Counted from the stretch's first letter, positions 9,275 through 19,123 are shown. The stretch: 64,000 nt of DNA from Bacteroidales bacterium (GCA_023664535.1 JAMPFJ010000007.1:29546-93545), one strand, 5' to 3'. Numbers and translations: made by a program. Notes: generated by a model from the letters alone, not told the origin.

Positions 9275-9931
9275 TTACCTCTCTTTCAGTATCCTCGAAA
9301 TCCCGTAAGAATATACCGGATATTCTCCCCGTTTTAACCTGTCCCGATACTCCGCATATTTTCCGCTTTCCCTTTCGGCATTTTTTTCTGTGGAAGCCCG
9401 GAAGCTGCAGGCTGTATTTTCACAGTCTTCACACTGTCCGCATTTTCCCTCTTCTCTCCCCTCCACATATTCCGCCGTAAAAACCGCGCTTTTTAACGGG
9501 TGCAGCATGCCGTTTTCCCAGAACACCGGCATTTTTGCCAAATCCACCCCGGCTTCCAGCTCTTTACCCTCCAAAAAATGATAATTTCCTATCCATTTTC
9601 CGGTCCGCTCAAAAACATGCGCACTGATTTTTTCATAGGCGCATGACAAAAATTCCATGCCCAGGCACTCCATACCGTAAGCAAGCAGTAAATTCTCCCT
9701 GTCCATTACCATCTCCGACAAAAAATCAAAACGTTCGCCCAGCGTTACTGCACAGATCACCTTTTCCTCCCGGTAAACCATCACCGACTCCACCAGAATC
9801 AGCTCCGCCAAAAAGCGCTCTGCCGCCGCCAGCAGCTCCAAATCCCGCTCTTCAAAATGAAACCGCTTCGCAAACCGTTTCATGTCAATTTTATTATATT
9901 CAATTTGGAAAGAATAGACCTCTGCCTGCAT
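9275..9931 (-). CDS. Vitamin B12-dependent methionine synthase activation-domain-like protein
   Basis: This encodes 218 aa. The middle part (AVTLGERFDF, then YGMECLGMEFL) and the later LHPLKSAVF segment resemble the stand-alone activation-domain proteins of Clostridia, which help reductively reactivate cobalamin enzymes. A C-terminal CGQCEDCENTACSFR motif with four Cys is typical of those proteins and may bind a metal or Fe-S cluster. The match is by eye and the family call is tentative. A GGAG site precedes the ATG. It is divergent from the YetF-like gene, with about 60 bp between starts. No metH or corrinoid protein gene lies in the window. Confidence 0.5.
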   Translation of the reverse strand: MQAEVYSFQIEYNKIDMKRFAKRFHFEERDLELLAAAERFLAELILVESVMVYREEKVICAVTLGERFDFLSEMVMDRENLLLAYGMECLGMEFLSCAYEKISAHVFERTGKWIGNYHFLEGKELEAGVDLAKMPVFWENGMLHPLKSAVFTAEYVEGREEGKCGQCEDCENTACSFRASTEKNAERESGKYAEYRDRLKRGEYPVYSYGISRILKER

Positions 9932-9990
9932 AGATTTTCTCCTTTTTTGTCATAATAACAGCAAAATATCATTATTGGTGAGGTGTTATT

Positions 9991-10698
9991 ATGGATTATT
10001 TTACAATTTTTTATCAGGCGTTATTCTCTGCCATCGCATTATTCCTGCTGACAAAAATCATGGGCTACCGGCAGGTTTCCCAATTCAGCATGTTTGATTA
10101 TGTCAACGGCATTACCATCGGCTCTATCGCCGCCGAAATGGCAATCGATTTGGATAACAGCTTTCTAAAGCCGCTGCTTGCCATGGCAGTATATACCGTT
10201 TTCGTCATTACCCTGTCTAAGATTTCCCAAAAATCCATTCCCCTGCGCCGGTTAATCAACGGAAAGGCAATTATGCTTTACGATAACGGCCACCTATACA
10301 ACGAAAATATGCGGAAAGCAAAAATGGATGTGGATGAATTTCTGGTAGAATGCCGGATAAACGGATATTTCGATTTGTCCCAGATTGAAAGCGCCGTCTT
10401 AGAGCCCAACGGAAAAATCAGTTTCCTTCCGGTCAGCGAGGAACGCCCTGCCACGCCGAAGGACCTTGGCATCCAGCCGGCCCAGGAGGAGGTATTTGCC
10501 AATGTAATTGTCGACGGACATATTATGGAAAGAAACCTTAAGCATGTCGGCAGAGACAGAAACTGGCTTGACCAGCAGCTGGACGGTCAGAATGTCAAGA
10601 AATTGGAGGATGTTTTCCTCGCCATCTGCGACAAACAGGGGAATTTCTATGTCTATCCGAAAATGAAACAGTTTGTGGATAAGGACATACTGGGATAA
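9991..10698 (+). CDS. DUF421 (YetF/YdfR-type) membrane protein
   Basis: This encodes 235 aa. There are two or three membrane helices in the first 80 residues, including the family hallmark IMGYRQVSQFS and DYVNGITIGSIA, followed by a cytoplasmic alpha/beta domain that contains a duplicated fold in this family (DEFLVECRINGYFDLSQI, GKISFLPV). The function of YetF-like proteins is poorly known; several are sporulation or stress genes in Bacillus. The ATG has GGTGAGG upstream. Transcribed divergently from the neighbour at its left and ends 2 bp before the convergent YesL-type gene. Confidence 0.85.
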   Translation: MDYFTIFYQALFSAIALFLLTKIMGYRQVSQFSMFDYVNGITIGSIAAEMAIDLDNSFLKPLLAMAVYTVFVITLSKISQKSIPLRRLINGKAIMLYDNGHLYNENMRKAKMDVDEFLVECRINGYFDLSQIESAVLEPNGKISFLPVSEERPATPKDLGIQPAQEEVFANVIVDGHIMERNLKHVGRDRNWLDQQLDGQNVKKLEDVFLAICDKQGNFYVYPKMKQFVDKDILG

Positions 10699-10700
10699 CC

Positions 10701-11495
10701 CTACTCTTCCGCATGCTCCTCCTCTTCTGCGTTCTCTTCTTTTTCCTCTTTGGCAGCATTTTTGGCTTTCATTTCTTCTGCCAGCTCCGCCACCTGCAGC
10801 TTTGCATCTGCATAGGTATTCTCATAGCCCACCAACGCCGCTTCCTCCTCCGGCGTAGCGTGTACGGCTTCACCCAGATAGGGTTTAAACACCGCGCGGA
10901 AAATGGGTGCCTGCAAATACGCAATCAGAGACACGCCAATGAACAATGCACAGATTCTTGCAATATTTACCATATATATTGTAAATGCCACCGCACCGAA
11001 AACCAGCCATACCCCAATCGTTGCCGGCACATGGGTAATCGCCATCGCAAACGCATTTTTTATCGTTCCGCTGATTTTATTGCTGAATTTTGCCTGCAGC
11101 GGCCATGCATAGGTGAAAATAAGAAGATACAGGGCAAGCATCACCACACTGATGACAATCATCGGCTTAACTGCCGTATTTGCCGTGGTTTTCCACTGGC
11201 TCACCCAGAACCAGACGTCCACGCTGAACACCGTTCCTGCCAAAAGTAAAATCAGCCACATTACCGTGGACTGTTTAAAATTCTCTTTAAAGCTTTTGGT
11301 ATACATCCGGAAAACATATCCGTCCTCCCTGCTCCATGCATTGATTGCCACATAATAAAGCGCCGTGAGCGCCGCACCAATCGTAAAAACGGGAATACAG
11401 CTCACCAGAAAAAGAACATTTAACAAAATCATGTCTGCAATCCGGTTTACCAGCTTAAAAAAAGGATTATCTGAGCTAAAGACTCCATCCAACAT
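10701..11495 (-). CDS. YesL/DUF624 family membrane protein
   Basis: This encodes 264 aa. The start (NPFFKLVNRIADMILLN, then VSCIPVFTIGAALTALYYV) is the DUF624 signature. There are five to six membrane helices, followed by a very acidic Ala/Glu/Lys-rich tail of about 45 residues that looks coiled. YesL-type proteins often sit beside carbohydrate ABC transporters, but none is present here. It is convergent with the YetF-like gene, and the two stop codons nearly touch. Confidence 0.85.
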   Translation of the reverse strand: MLDGVFSSDNPFFKLVNRIADMILLNVLFLVSCIPVFTIGAALTALYYVAINAWSREDGYVFRMYTKSFKENFKQSTVMWLILLLAGTVFSVDVWFWVSQWKTTANTAVKPMIVISVVMLALYLLIFTYAWPLQAKFSNKISGTIKNAFAMAITHVPATIGVWLVFGAVAFTIYMVNIARICALFIGVSLIAYLQAPIFRAVFKPYLGEAVHATPEEEAALVGYENTYADAKLQVAELAEEMKAKNAAKEEKEENAEEEEHAEE

Positions 11496-11606
11496 AAGAA
11501 AACTCCTTTGCGTATCATTTTATCTAATAAGTAATAATAGCCTACCTCCTGTCTTTGTTCAAGTGAAATTTTTGTGTTTTCGGACGCCCAAGCCACGCAA
11601 TTTCCC

Positions 11607-11634
11607 TTGACAAACGCCAAAAATGCACTAGTAT
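11607..11634 (+). promoter_or_regulatory. Candidate lysA promoter
   Basis: A perfect TTGACA (11607-11612) is followed 16 bp later by TAGTAT (11629-11634), or 19 bp later by TATATT (11632-11637), about 70 bp before lysA. The hexamers are good; which -10 is used is unclear. Confidence 0.5.
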
Positions 11635-11704
11635 ATTGTATAGGTATATTTACGGTTATATCTGATTAACTGTTATTGCATATGCAGGAAAGGAATATAT
11701 ATTT

Positions 11705-12964
11705 ATGAAAACACCATTTGTAACCAAAGAGCAGCTTGACGCCATCTGCGCCCAATATCCTACGCCATTTCACCTCTACGACGAAAAGGGTATTCGGGAA
11801 AACGCAAGAAAACTGCATCAGGCTTTTTCCTGGAATCCGGGGTACCGGGAATTTTTTGCGGTAAAGGCTACCCCGAATCCCACCATTTTAAAAATATTAA
11901 AGGAGGAGGGCTGCGGCACCGACTGTTCCTCTTATACTGAGCTGCTGATGTCCGAAAAATGCGGATTTTCCGGCGAGCATATCATGTTTTCTTCCAACGA
12001 CACGCCGGCGGAGGATTTCAGGCTGGCGGCAAAGCTTGGCGCAACCATTAACCTGGACGATATTACCCACATTGATTTTCTAAAGCAGGCTGTCGGTGAA
12101 ATCCCCAAACGGATTAGCTGCCGGTATAACCCGGGAGGTAAATTTGCCATTGCCAATACCATTATGGATAATCCCGGAGATGCCAAATACGGTTTAACCC
12201 GTCCGCAGATGACCGAGGCATACAAAAAACTAATGGAGCTTGGTGCGGAAGAATTTGGTATGCATGCCTTTCTGGCAAGCAATACGGTGACAAACGATTA
12301 TTACCCTACCCTGGCGAAGATTTTATTTGAAACGGCAGTGGAATTAAAGAAGGAAACCGGCGCCCGCATTACCTTCATCAATTTATCCGGCGGAATCGGG
12401 ATTCCCTATACCCCGGACAAGGAGCCGAACGATATCCTTGCCATCGGCGAAGGCGTGCGGAAAGCCTACGAAGAGGTTTTAGTTCCGGCGGGAATGGGCG
12501 ACGTTGCCATCTATACCGAGCTTGGTCGCTTTATGCTGGCTCCTTACGGACACCTGGTTACGAAAGCCATCCATGAAAAACATACCCACAAGGAATACAT
12601 CGGTGTGGACGCATGCGCAGTCAATCTGATGCGTCCGGCAATGTACGGCGCTTACCACCACATCACGGTGATGGGAAAAGAGACTGCGCCGAAGGACCAT
12701 ATATATGATATCACCGGCTCTCTATGCGAAAACAATGATAAATTTGCCATTGACCGGGAGCTGCCCAAAATCGACATTGGCGATAACTTAGTGATTCATG
12801 ACACCGGCGCCCACGGTTTTGCCATGGGCTACAATTACAACGGCAAATTGAAATCCGCTGAGATTCTTCTGCGTGCCGACGGCAGTACAACAGTAATCCG
12901 CCGTGCCGAAACGCCGGAGGATTATTTTGCCACCCTGGACGGTTACTGGGATATTGATTTGTAA
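11705..12964 (+). CDS. lysA: Diaminopimelate decarboxylase
   Basis: This PLP enzyme converts meso-diaminopimelate to lysine and CO2, the last step of lysine synthesis. The 419 aa have the fold-type III barrel with Lys54 in FFAVKATPNP as the PLP anchor, the glycine loop LSGGIGIPY, ELGRFM, and the CENNDKF segment with the catalytic Cys expected across the dimer. It is the longer subfamily common in Clostridia. It starts 28 bp before plsC and probably heads the lysA-plsC-hydE-hydG unit. The DAP supply can come from Ddh, also in this window. Confidence 0.93.
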   Translation: MKTPFVTKEQLDAICAQYPTPFHLYDEKGIRENARKLHQAFSWNPGYREFFAVKATPNPTILKILKEEGCGTDCSSYTELLMSEKCGFSGEHIMFSSNDTPAEDFRLAAKLGATINLDDITHIDFLKQAVGEIPKRISCRYNPGGKFAIANTIMDNPGDAKYGLTRPQMTEAYKKLMELGAEEFGMHAFLASNTVTNDYYPTLAKILFETAVELKKETGARITFINLSGGIGIPYTPDKEPNDILAIGEGVRKAYEEVLVPAGMGDVAIYTELGRFMLAPYGHLVTKAIHEKHTHKEYIGVDACAVNLMRPAMYGAYHHITVMGKETAPKDHIYDITGSLCENNDKFAIDRELPKIDIGDNLVIHDTGAHGFAMGYNYNGKLKSAEILLRADGSTTVIRRAETPEDYFATLDGYWDIDL

Positions 12965-12991
12965 TGCCGCCGGGCAGGGAGGAGAGTTTGG

Positions 12992-13714
12992 ATGAGAAAA
13001 CGTCTTACGATGATGATATTGAGGAATTTTTTCCGCGTACCCTATATCTTTTTTACGCTGTTATACTATGCCAAATCGGACAAGGTAAGCGAGGAAAAAA
13101 AATATAAGCTGATTCGGTATATCGGCTACCACGGCTGTAAATGTGGTAACGTCAATGTCCATGGATACGGCTTGGAGAATCTGCCGGAGCAGTCCGGCTA
13201 TATCATGTTTCCCAATCACCAGGGGTTATTTGATGTCATGGGGCTGGTCTATTTGAACCCCACCCCGTTCAGCGTCGTCATCAAAAAGGAAGCTTATTCC
13301 GTTTTCGGACTGCGGCAGCTGATTCAGACCTTGGGGGGGCTGTTCCTCGACCGGGATGATGTCAAGCAGGGGCTTCAGGTTATCAACGAGGTAGCCAGGC
13401 AGGTCAAAGAGGGACGCAACTTTTTAATCTTTCCGGAGGGAACCCGTTCCAAAAACGGGAACGTTCCCGGTGAGTTTAAAGGCGGCAGCTTCAAATCCGC
13501 CACCAAGGCAAAATGCCCTATCGTACCCATTGCCATCATTGACTGCTATCTGCCCTTTGATACCAATTCCACCCATATGGTAGACGTACAGCTTCATGTT
13601 CTGCCGCCCATTCCCTATGAAGAATATAAGGGGATGAAAACCGCAGACATCGCCGATATGGTAAAAAGCCGCATTGTGAAAGTGATTGAGGAAAATGAAC
13701 ATAACTTTAACTGA
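12992..13714 (+). CDS. plsC: 1-acyl-sn-glycerol-3-phosphate acyltransferase
   Basis: This membrane-associated enzyme makes phosphatidic acid by acylating lysophosphatidate. The 240 aa have a hydrophobic N-terminus, the catalytic NHQGLFD box (NHX4D type) and the substrate motif FPEGTRSKNG, with usual spacing. GGAGAG lies 6 nt before the ATG. Its 3' end overlaps the hydE start by about 20 bp, which suggests coupled translation, although the two products have no obvious functional link. Confidence 0.93.
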   Translation: MRKRLTMMILRNFFRVPYIFFTLLYYAKSDKVSEEKKYKLIRYIGYHGCKCGNVNVHGYGLENLPEQSGYIMFPNHQGLFDVMGLVYLNPTPFSVVIKKEAYSVFGLRQLIQTLGGLFLDRDDVKQGLQVINEVARQVKEGRNFLIFPEGTRSKNGNVPGEFKGGSFKSATKAKCPIVPIAIIDCYLPFDTNSTHMVDVQLHVLPPIPYEEYKGMKTADIADMVKSRIVKVIEENEHNFN

Positions 13715-14750
13715 TATTCTGGATAAATTGATTCGGCACAAACTCCTTACCCATAAGGAGTTTGTGACTTTATTGAACGGAAACTCCCCGGAGCTGCGAA
13801 AAAATCTGGCGCACCTTGCGGACGGGGAGCGGAGAACGCATTTCGGAAACCGGATTTATATCCGGGGACTGATTGAACTTACCAACTATTGTAAAAATGA
13901 CTGTTTTTATTGCGGAATCCGCCACGGTAACCGAAATCTTTCGCGTTACCGCCTGACCGGACAGGATATTCTCGCCTGCTGCGAACGGGGCTATTCCGCC
14001 GGCTTCCGCACCTTTGTCCTACAGGGCGGGGAAGACCCTTATTTTACTGACGAGCGTATGACAGATATTGTGGCGGACATCCATCATTTATATCCGGACT
14101 GTGCAATCACCCTCTCCCTGGGGGAGCGCACTGCCGAAAGCTATCGGCGCCTGTTTGATGCCGGTGCCACCCGTTATCTTCTCCGCCACGAGACGGCATG
14201 TGAAGCCCATTACCGGCTTTTGCATCCGCCCTCCATGTCCTTTACCCATCGGATGGATTGTCTGCATGCATTAAAGCGGATTGGCTACCAGACCGGCTGC
14301 GGCTTTATGGTGGGCTCTCCCTTTCAGACAACGGAAATGCTGGCGGAAGATTTGTGCTTCATTCAGGAGTTCCGCCCTCACATGGTGGGAATCGGACCCT
14401 ATATCTCCCATAAAGATACTCCGTTTGCGGACAAGGCAAACGGGAAGCTTGAAGACACCCTGCTGCTCATCAGCATTTTGCGCATAATGCAGCCAACCCT
14501 GCTGCTTCCCGCCACCACTGCACTGGGAACCATAGCCGCCGACGGAAGGGAGAAGGGCATTCTTGCCGGCGCCAATGTCATTATGCCGAACCTGTCGCCA
14601 GAAAACGTCCGGGAGCAGTACAGCCTCTATGACCATAAGCTGTGTACCGGCGCAGAATCCGCCGGCGGCATTGACGAACTTAAGTGCCGGATGGAAAGCA
14701 TCGGATACCGGATTGTGACTGACCGGGGCGACAGCCCCTTTACAGAATAA
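13695..14750 (+). CDS. hydE: [FeFe]-hydrogenase maturase HydE (radical SAM)
   Basis: HydE is one of three proteins that assemble the H-cluster of [FeFe]-hydrogenase; it is a radical SAM enzyme acting on the cysteine-linked iron carbonyl cyanide intermediate. The start is ATG 13695 (GAGGAAA in front), inside the end of plsC. Product 351 aa, normal length. The cluster motif CKNDCFYC (CX3CX2C) follows ELTNY, and later blocks (LQGGEDP, GERTAESYRRL, RHETACEAHY) match the family. hydG follows 26 bp later. Confidence 0.93.
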   Translation: MNITLTDILDKLIRHKLLTHKEFVTLLNGNSPELRKNLAHLADGERRTHFGNRIYIRGLIELTNYCKNDCFYCGIRHGNRNLSRYRLTGQDILACCERGYSAGFRTFVLQGGEDPYFTDERMTDIVADIHHLYPDCAITLSLGERTAESYRRLFDAGATRYLLRHETACEAHYRLLHPPSMSFTHRMDCLHALKRIGYQTGCGFMVGSPFQTTEMLAEDLCFIQEFRPHMVGIGPYISHKDTPFADKANGKLEDTLLLISILRIMQPTLLLPATTALGTIAADGREKGILAGANVIMPNLSPENVREQYSLYDHKLCTGAESAGGIDELKCRMESIGYRIVTDRGDSPFTE

Positions 14751-14776
14751 ATGATAATAAAAGAGAGGGAGTAATT

Positions 14777-16195
14777 ATGTATAATCCAAAATCATTAGCT
14801 GCTGAAGAATTTATTGACCACCAGGAAATTCTGGACACCCTTGCCTATAGTGACACCCATAAAAATGACCATGAACTGATTTTACAGATTTTAGAAAAGG
14901 CACGGGAGCGGAAAGGGCTTTCCCACCGTGAAGCCTCGGTTCTTTTACTGTGTGAGGATGAAGAACTGAACCGGGAAATTTTTACGCTGGCGGAACAGAT
15001 AAAAAAAGATTTTTACGGAAACCGGATTGTGATGTTTGCGCCGCTGTACCTGTCCAACTACTGCGTAAACGGATGCCTGTACTGTCCGTACCATGCGGTA
15101 AACAAGCATATTCCCCGGAAAAAGCTTACCCAGGAGGATATCCGCCGGGAGGTTACCGCCCTGCAGGATATGGGGCACAAGCGCCTTGCCATTGAAGCCG
15201 GAGAGGACCCGGTAAACAATCCTATCGAGTATATTCTGGAATGTATCGACACCATTTACTCCGTCCACCATAAAAATGGGGATATCCGCCGGGTAAACGT
15301 TAACATTGCCGCCACTACAGTAGAAAACTACCGCAGGCTGAAGGATGCCGGTATCGGAACCTATATCCTGTTCCAGGAAACCTACCATAAGGAAAGCTAT
15401 GAACGGCTTCATCCTACCGGTCCAAAACACGATTACGCCTATCACACGGAGGCAATGGACCGCGCCATGGAGGGCGGAATTGACGATGTGGGACTTGGCG
15501 TTCTCTTCGGTCTGGAGCTTTACCGCTATGAATTTGCCGGTATTTTAATGCATGCAGAGCATCTTGAGGCGGTACACGGCGTAGGCCCCCATACCATCAG
15601 CGTTCCCCGCATCCGCCGTGCAGACGATATTGACCCCGACACTTTCGACAACGGAATTGACGACGATACCTTCGCCAAGCTGGTTGCCTGTATCCGGATT
15701 GCCGTTCCCTATACCGGAATGATTGTATCCACCAGAGAGAGCAGGGCATGCCGTGAACGGGTTCTGCACCTCGGTATTTCCCAGATTAGCGGCGGTTCAA
15801 AGACCTCCGTCGGCGGCTATTATGAAGACGAACCGGAAGACGAGGATTCCTCGCAATTTGATGTAAATGATAACCGGACATTAGACGAAGTGGTAAGATG
15901 GCTGATGGAAATGGACTATGTCCCCAGCTTTTGTACTGCCTGTTACCGGGAGGGGCGCACCGGCGACCGCTTTATGGAGCTGTGCAAGAGCCGGCAGATT
16001 CAAAACTGCTGTCTGCCTAACGCACTGATGACCTTAAAAGAATATTTAGAGGATTACGCTTCCCCCAAAACCGCAGAAATCGGTCTGGCGCTTATCCAAA
16101 AGGAGCTTGCCAATATTCCGAATCCCAAGGTCCGGCAAGTCGTGGAGGAACATTTACAGGACATCCACTCCGGCAGCCGGGATTTCCGGTTTTAA
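14777..16195 (+). CDS. hydG: [FeFe]-hydrogenase maturase HydG (tyrosine lyase, radical SAM)
   Basis: HydG cleaves tyrosine to make the CO and cyanide ligands of the H-cluster. The 472 aa have the radical SAM motif CVNGCLYC (CX3CX2C) and the special C-terminal auxiliary-cluster motif CX2CX22C beginning CTACYREG, which separates HydG from ThiH. Ribosome site AGAGAGGGAG. It ends the lysA-plsC-hydE-hydG unit and is followed by a bidirectional terminator. The third maturase gene hydF and the hydrogenase itself are not in the window. Confidence 0.95.
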   Translation: MYNPKSLAAEEFIDHQEILDTLAYSDTHKNDHELILQILEKARERKGLSHREASVLLLCEDEELNREIFTLAEQIKKDFYGNRIVMFAPLYLSNYCVNGCLYCPYHAVNKHIPRKKLTQEDIRREVTALQDMGHKRLAIEAGEDPVNNPIEYILECIDTIYSVHHKNGDIRRVNVNIAATTVENYRRLKDAGIGTYILFQETYHKESYERLHPTGPKHDYAYHTEAMDRAMEGGIDDVGLGVLFGLELYRYEFAGILMHAEHLEAVHGVGPHTISVPRIRRADDIDPDTFDNGIDDDTFAKLVACIRIAVPYTGMIVSTRESRACRERVLHLGISQISGGSKTSVGGYYEDEPEDEDSSQFDVNDNRTLDEVVRWLMEMDYVPSFCTACYREGRTGDRFMELCKSRQIQNCCLPNALMTLKEYLEDYASPKTAEIGLALIQKELANIPNPKVRQVVEEHLQDIHSGSRDFRF

Positions 16196-16200
16196 ACAAA

Positions 16201-16255
16201 AAGTAAGGTTAACAAAGCCAGCGGGTATTTTACCGTTCTTTGTTAACCTTATTTT
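16201..16255. terminator. Bidirectional terminator between hydG and the EAL gene
   Basis: Arms AAGTAAGGTTAACAAAG (16201-16217) and CTTTGTTAACCTTATTTT (16238-16255) pair almost perfectly around a 20-nt loop. A/T-rich flanks serve both convergent genes; the right arm overlaps the stop codon of the EAL gene. Confidence 0.75.
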
Positions 16256-18170
16256 AGCATGCCTCCCGAATCAACCGGGCAAATTCTTTCTCCGGAATCG
16301 CCTTGGAATAATACCATCCCTGCAGATAGTCGCAGCCGATATTGGATAAATGCGACTGCTGCTCCTGCGTTTCCACACCCTCCGCAACAATATGTACCTT
16401 TAGTTCCTTTAACATACCTACGGTATATTTAAGGGTAATCCCTGCACGTTCGTTTTCAAAAGCATCCCACACCATCAGCTTATCCAGCTTGATAATCTGG
16501 AATGGAAGCTGATGCAGATAACCGAGGGTGGAATAACCGGAGCCGTAATCATCCAGCGAGAAAGAAATCCCATGGGCATGGAGCTTTTCGATATTCTGCT
16601 GCAAAACGGAAAGGGAATTTACCGCCGCCGTCTCCGTAACCTCCAGGTTAATCTGCTCCGGCAGAATATGATAGTAATCCATAATATCGATAAGATTTTC
16701 CACAAAGTCCGACTGCATACACTGGACAACGGATACATTCACTTCAATATATTCGATGCTGGTATCCTTTAGGTTATGCTCCGACATAAACCGGCACACC
16801 TTCTCAAAAATCATGGTTCCCAGCTTTACAATCATTCCGTTTTTCTCCGCAATGGGAATAAATATCTCCGGCGAAATATTTCCCAAGGTCTCATCCTTTA
16901 ACCGAACCAATGCCTCCGCCGATGTATAGCATTGTTTTTCCGTATTAAAGATTGGCTGGTAATATACCTCTATCGTATCCCGGTCAATCGCCGTCTCAAT
17001 AGCCTTTTCAATGGCTTTTTCCTCTCTGAGCCCCTGTAAATCCATATCCCTTGCAAAGACTACGGAGCCTTTTCCGCCCGTTTTTGCCGACAGGATGGAA
17101 TAATCAATCACATCAATAATATTCGCCAGACTGTCTCCGTCCTCCGGATAGGACAGGCAGGTAATCGTAGTGGACATCATCACCGATACATCCTCTGTAA
17201 TCCACGGATGCCGGAACCTCTCCTGAATCTGCTCCAACAGCTTCGTCTCCTCTGCCTCGCCGCAGACCACCTGAAGCGCAAACTGGTCGGAGCCGTAACG
17301 GTATACCTTTCCTCTTCTGTTCAGCGTCGTCAGAAAATGCGCCACCTGCATCAGCATCATATCTCCCACGGCAACGCCAAAGGTCTTATTCACAAATTTG
17401 AAATCATCCAGCGCCAAAACAATCAGATTAAAATTATGACGGGATAAAATATCTACGCTTAACAGTTCATCCATCATGTTCCGGTTAAATACCTGGGTAT
17501 TGTTATCCAGCATATCCGACGGATTCTGTGCAACCAGATACAAAACCAGCAGGGCTACCGCCACGACAAAATCGATAAAAACAACCCCCGGCATAGAGGA
17601 CTGCACAACTGCCGCCACGCCGATAATTACGCCAATCAGCGCAATCAACGCCAGCTTTCCAAAAGAGCCCATCCTTGCATATTTTACTCCGTAAACCATA
17701 CCCACCAACATGCAGTATATCGTCATGGCATTGAGAATATTGATTTCCTCCGTTTCCCAATACCCGTACCTTGCATCAAAATAGAATAAGCAGTTAAAGG
17801 CAAAGTTCCGGATTATCTCCACCGCATACACAAGCATGGGCAGAAGTAAAAAGAAACGCGCCTGTAAGTTGGATTTCAAGGTCTGACCCGACCACACAAT
17901 CATATATTGCAGTAAAAAAATCGGAATGACATACTGCACGGCATAATAAAGATGGATTAACAGAATTACTCCGCCGCCCGGCTGTCCTGACATACCGGCA
18001 AGAATCCCTCTGATTGCCATATTCAGCACGACGGTTGCCACTTCTGCAAAAACCATCAAAGAAAATATATAATTTCTGCGGATGGAAACGAATCTTCTTG
18101 TTCCATAAAGCAGGATAATTACCCCCAGAAGTACCAGTGCACAGATGTCAAAATCCATATTCCATTGCAT
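16254..18170 (-). CDS. c-di-GMP phosphodiesterase with membrane, degenerate GGDEF and EAL domains
   Basis: This encodes 638 aa: six to eight N-terminal membrane helices (about 1-220), a GGDEF-type domain (about 230-385) whose active loop reads YGSDQF, so it is not expected to make c-di-GMP, and a C-terminal EAL domain (about 395-635). The EAL catalytic set looks complete: EALVRL, the Asn in EVNVS, Glu in EVTET, LDDYGSG, the Lys in IIKLDK, AEGVE and LQGWYY. It should therefore hydrolyse c-di-GMP, with the GGDEF-like part as a possible GTP sensor. GGGGGG lies before ATG 18170. The GH25 gene is upstream on the same strand, 26 bp away. Confidence 0.9.
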   Translation of the reverse strand: MQWNMDFDICALVLLGVIILLYGTRRFVSIRRNYIFSLMVFAEVATVVLNMAIRGILAGMSGQPGGGVILLIHLYYAVQYVIPIFLLQYMIVWSGQTLKSNLQARFFLLLPMLVYAVEIIRNFAFNCLFYFDARYGYWETEEINILNAMTIYCMLVGMVYGVKYARMGSFGKLALIALIGVIIGVAAVVQSSMPGVVFIDFVVAVALLVLYLVAQNPSDMLDNNTQVFNRNMMDELLSVDILSRHNFNLIVLALDDFKFVNKTFGVAVGDMMLMQVAHFLTTLNRRGKVYRYGSDQFALQVVCGEAEETKLLEQIQERFRHPWITEDVSVMMSTTITCLSYPEDGDSLANIIDVIDYSILSAKTGGKGSVVFARDMDLQGLREEKAIEKAIETAIDRDTIEVYYQPIFNTEKQCYTSAEALVRLKDETLGNISPEIFIPIAEKNGMIVKLGTMIFEKVCRFMSEHNLKDTSIEYIEVNVSVVQCMQSDFVENLIDIMDYYHILPEQINLEVTETAAVNSLSVLQQNIEKLHAHGISFSLDDYGSGYSTLGYLHQLPFQIIKLDKLMVWDAFENERAGITLKYTVGMLKELKVHIVAEGVETQEQQSHLSNIGCDYLQGWYYSKAIPEKEFARLIREAC

Positions 18171-18196
18171 AATATTCCCCCCTTAGCTGCCTATCT

Positions 18197-19123
18197 TCAC
18201 TGTACCGGCATCATTTCAATATTTAAGTCTACCGCACCGGGAATCCCCGGCACTTCACCGCTTTCCGTATACTGCCAAATAGAAAATTCATATGGCCAGT
18301 CCGGTTCATCCGCATACTGCGCATACCAGACCGGATACTGATAAATCTTTTCCAAATCCAAATATAATGCATAGTACATCCGGTTTGTATATATCATTAC
18401 ACGATGGCCGGATTCCTGTATCGTCTCCAAAAAGCCAAGCGCAGCCTGTGTATGCTGCTCTACCGACAGATTATTTGTTCTGGCATCCTCCTGCATCGGG
18501 TCCTCTCTGTCCAACACGACGGGATATTTCAGCCCATACTCTCCCAGCTGGTTTAATACAAAATTTGCCTCCTCGGCCCCCTCTTCATAGCTGACTGCCT
18601 GCGAATAAAAATATACGCCCACCGGAATATTATTTTCTACCGCCCCTGCCATGTTGGCGGAAAAATAGGCATCTGCGGTAATTCCCCCGCTGGTATATCC
18701 GCGGTAACCTGCACGGATAATTGCAAAATCCACCTGTCCGGAAACCTGCGCCCAGTCAATCACACCCTGATGCTCGGAAACATCCACGCCGATTTTTTTC
18801 GGTACTCCGTCAGCCCCGATATACTGCTTATATGCCCCGCTGTTATCGAGGTTGGCAAAATCCCATTCATGCCGTTTAATATTCGCACTAATCTTTATCT
18901 TCTGGATTTCTCCGAATTTATCGGTAACAAGAATATAGCTTGCATGCATAAAACGCTCATAATTATCCGTACTCAACGCCAAAACAGCATCATTACGGTA
19001 ACCAGGAAGCTTTGACGTGCTCATCTGAAAAGGCGTCCCCTTTCCGTAATAATCCCGCTGACACCCGCTAAGTACTGCCAGGAGACAGACACCAAGACCA
19101 AATAGTATGATATATTTTTTCAT
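18197..19123 (-). CDS. GH25-family lysozyme lipoprotein
   Basis: This peptidoglycan muramidase is anchored to the membrane. The start is ATG 19123 with GGAGAT upstream; product 308 aa. The signal peptide ends in a lipobox with Cys in LLAVLSGC. A linker of about 100 residues precedes the GH25 barrel, which starts at GVDVSEHQGVIDW and carries the acidic pair in VVLDRED (D-x-E as in the family) and SIWQYTE near the end. Family members cleave MurNAc-GlcNAc bonds for wall remodelling. It is transcribed from its own promoter and probably runs on into the EAL gene. Confidence 0.9.
   Translation of the reverse strand: MKKYIILFGLGVCLLAVLSGCQRDYYGKGTPFQMSTSKLPGYRNDAVLALSTDNYERFMHASYILVTDKFGEIQKIKISANIKRHEWDFANLDNSGAYKQYIGADGVPKKIGVDVSEHQGVIDWAQVSGQVDFAIIRAGYRGYTSGGITADAYFSANMAGAVENNIPVGVYFYSQAVSYEEGAEEANFVLNQLGEYGLKYPVVLDREDPMQEDARTNNLSVEQHTQAALGFLETIQESGHRVMIYTNRMYYALYLDLEKIYQYPVWYAQYADEPDWPYEFSIWQYTESGEVPGIPGAVDLNIEMMPVQ

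Noticed and set aside
17200..17500. GGDEF domain as an active diguanylate cyclase
   Set aside because: The active loop is GSDQF; the EAL domain is the intact one.
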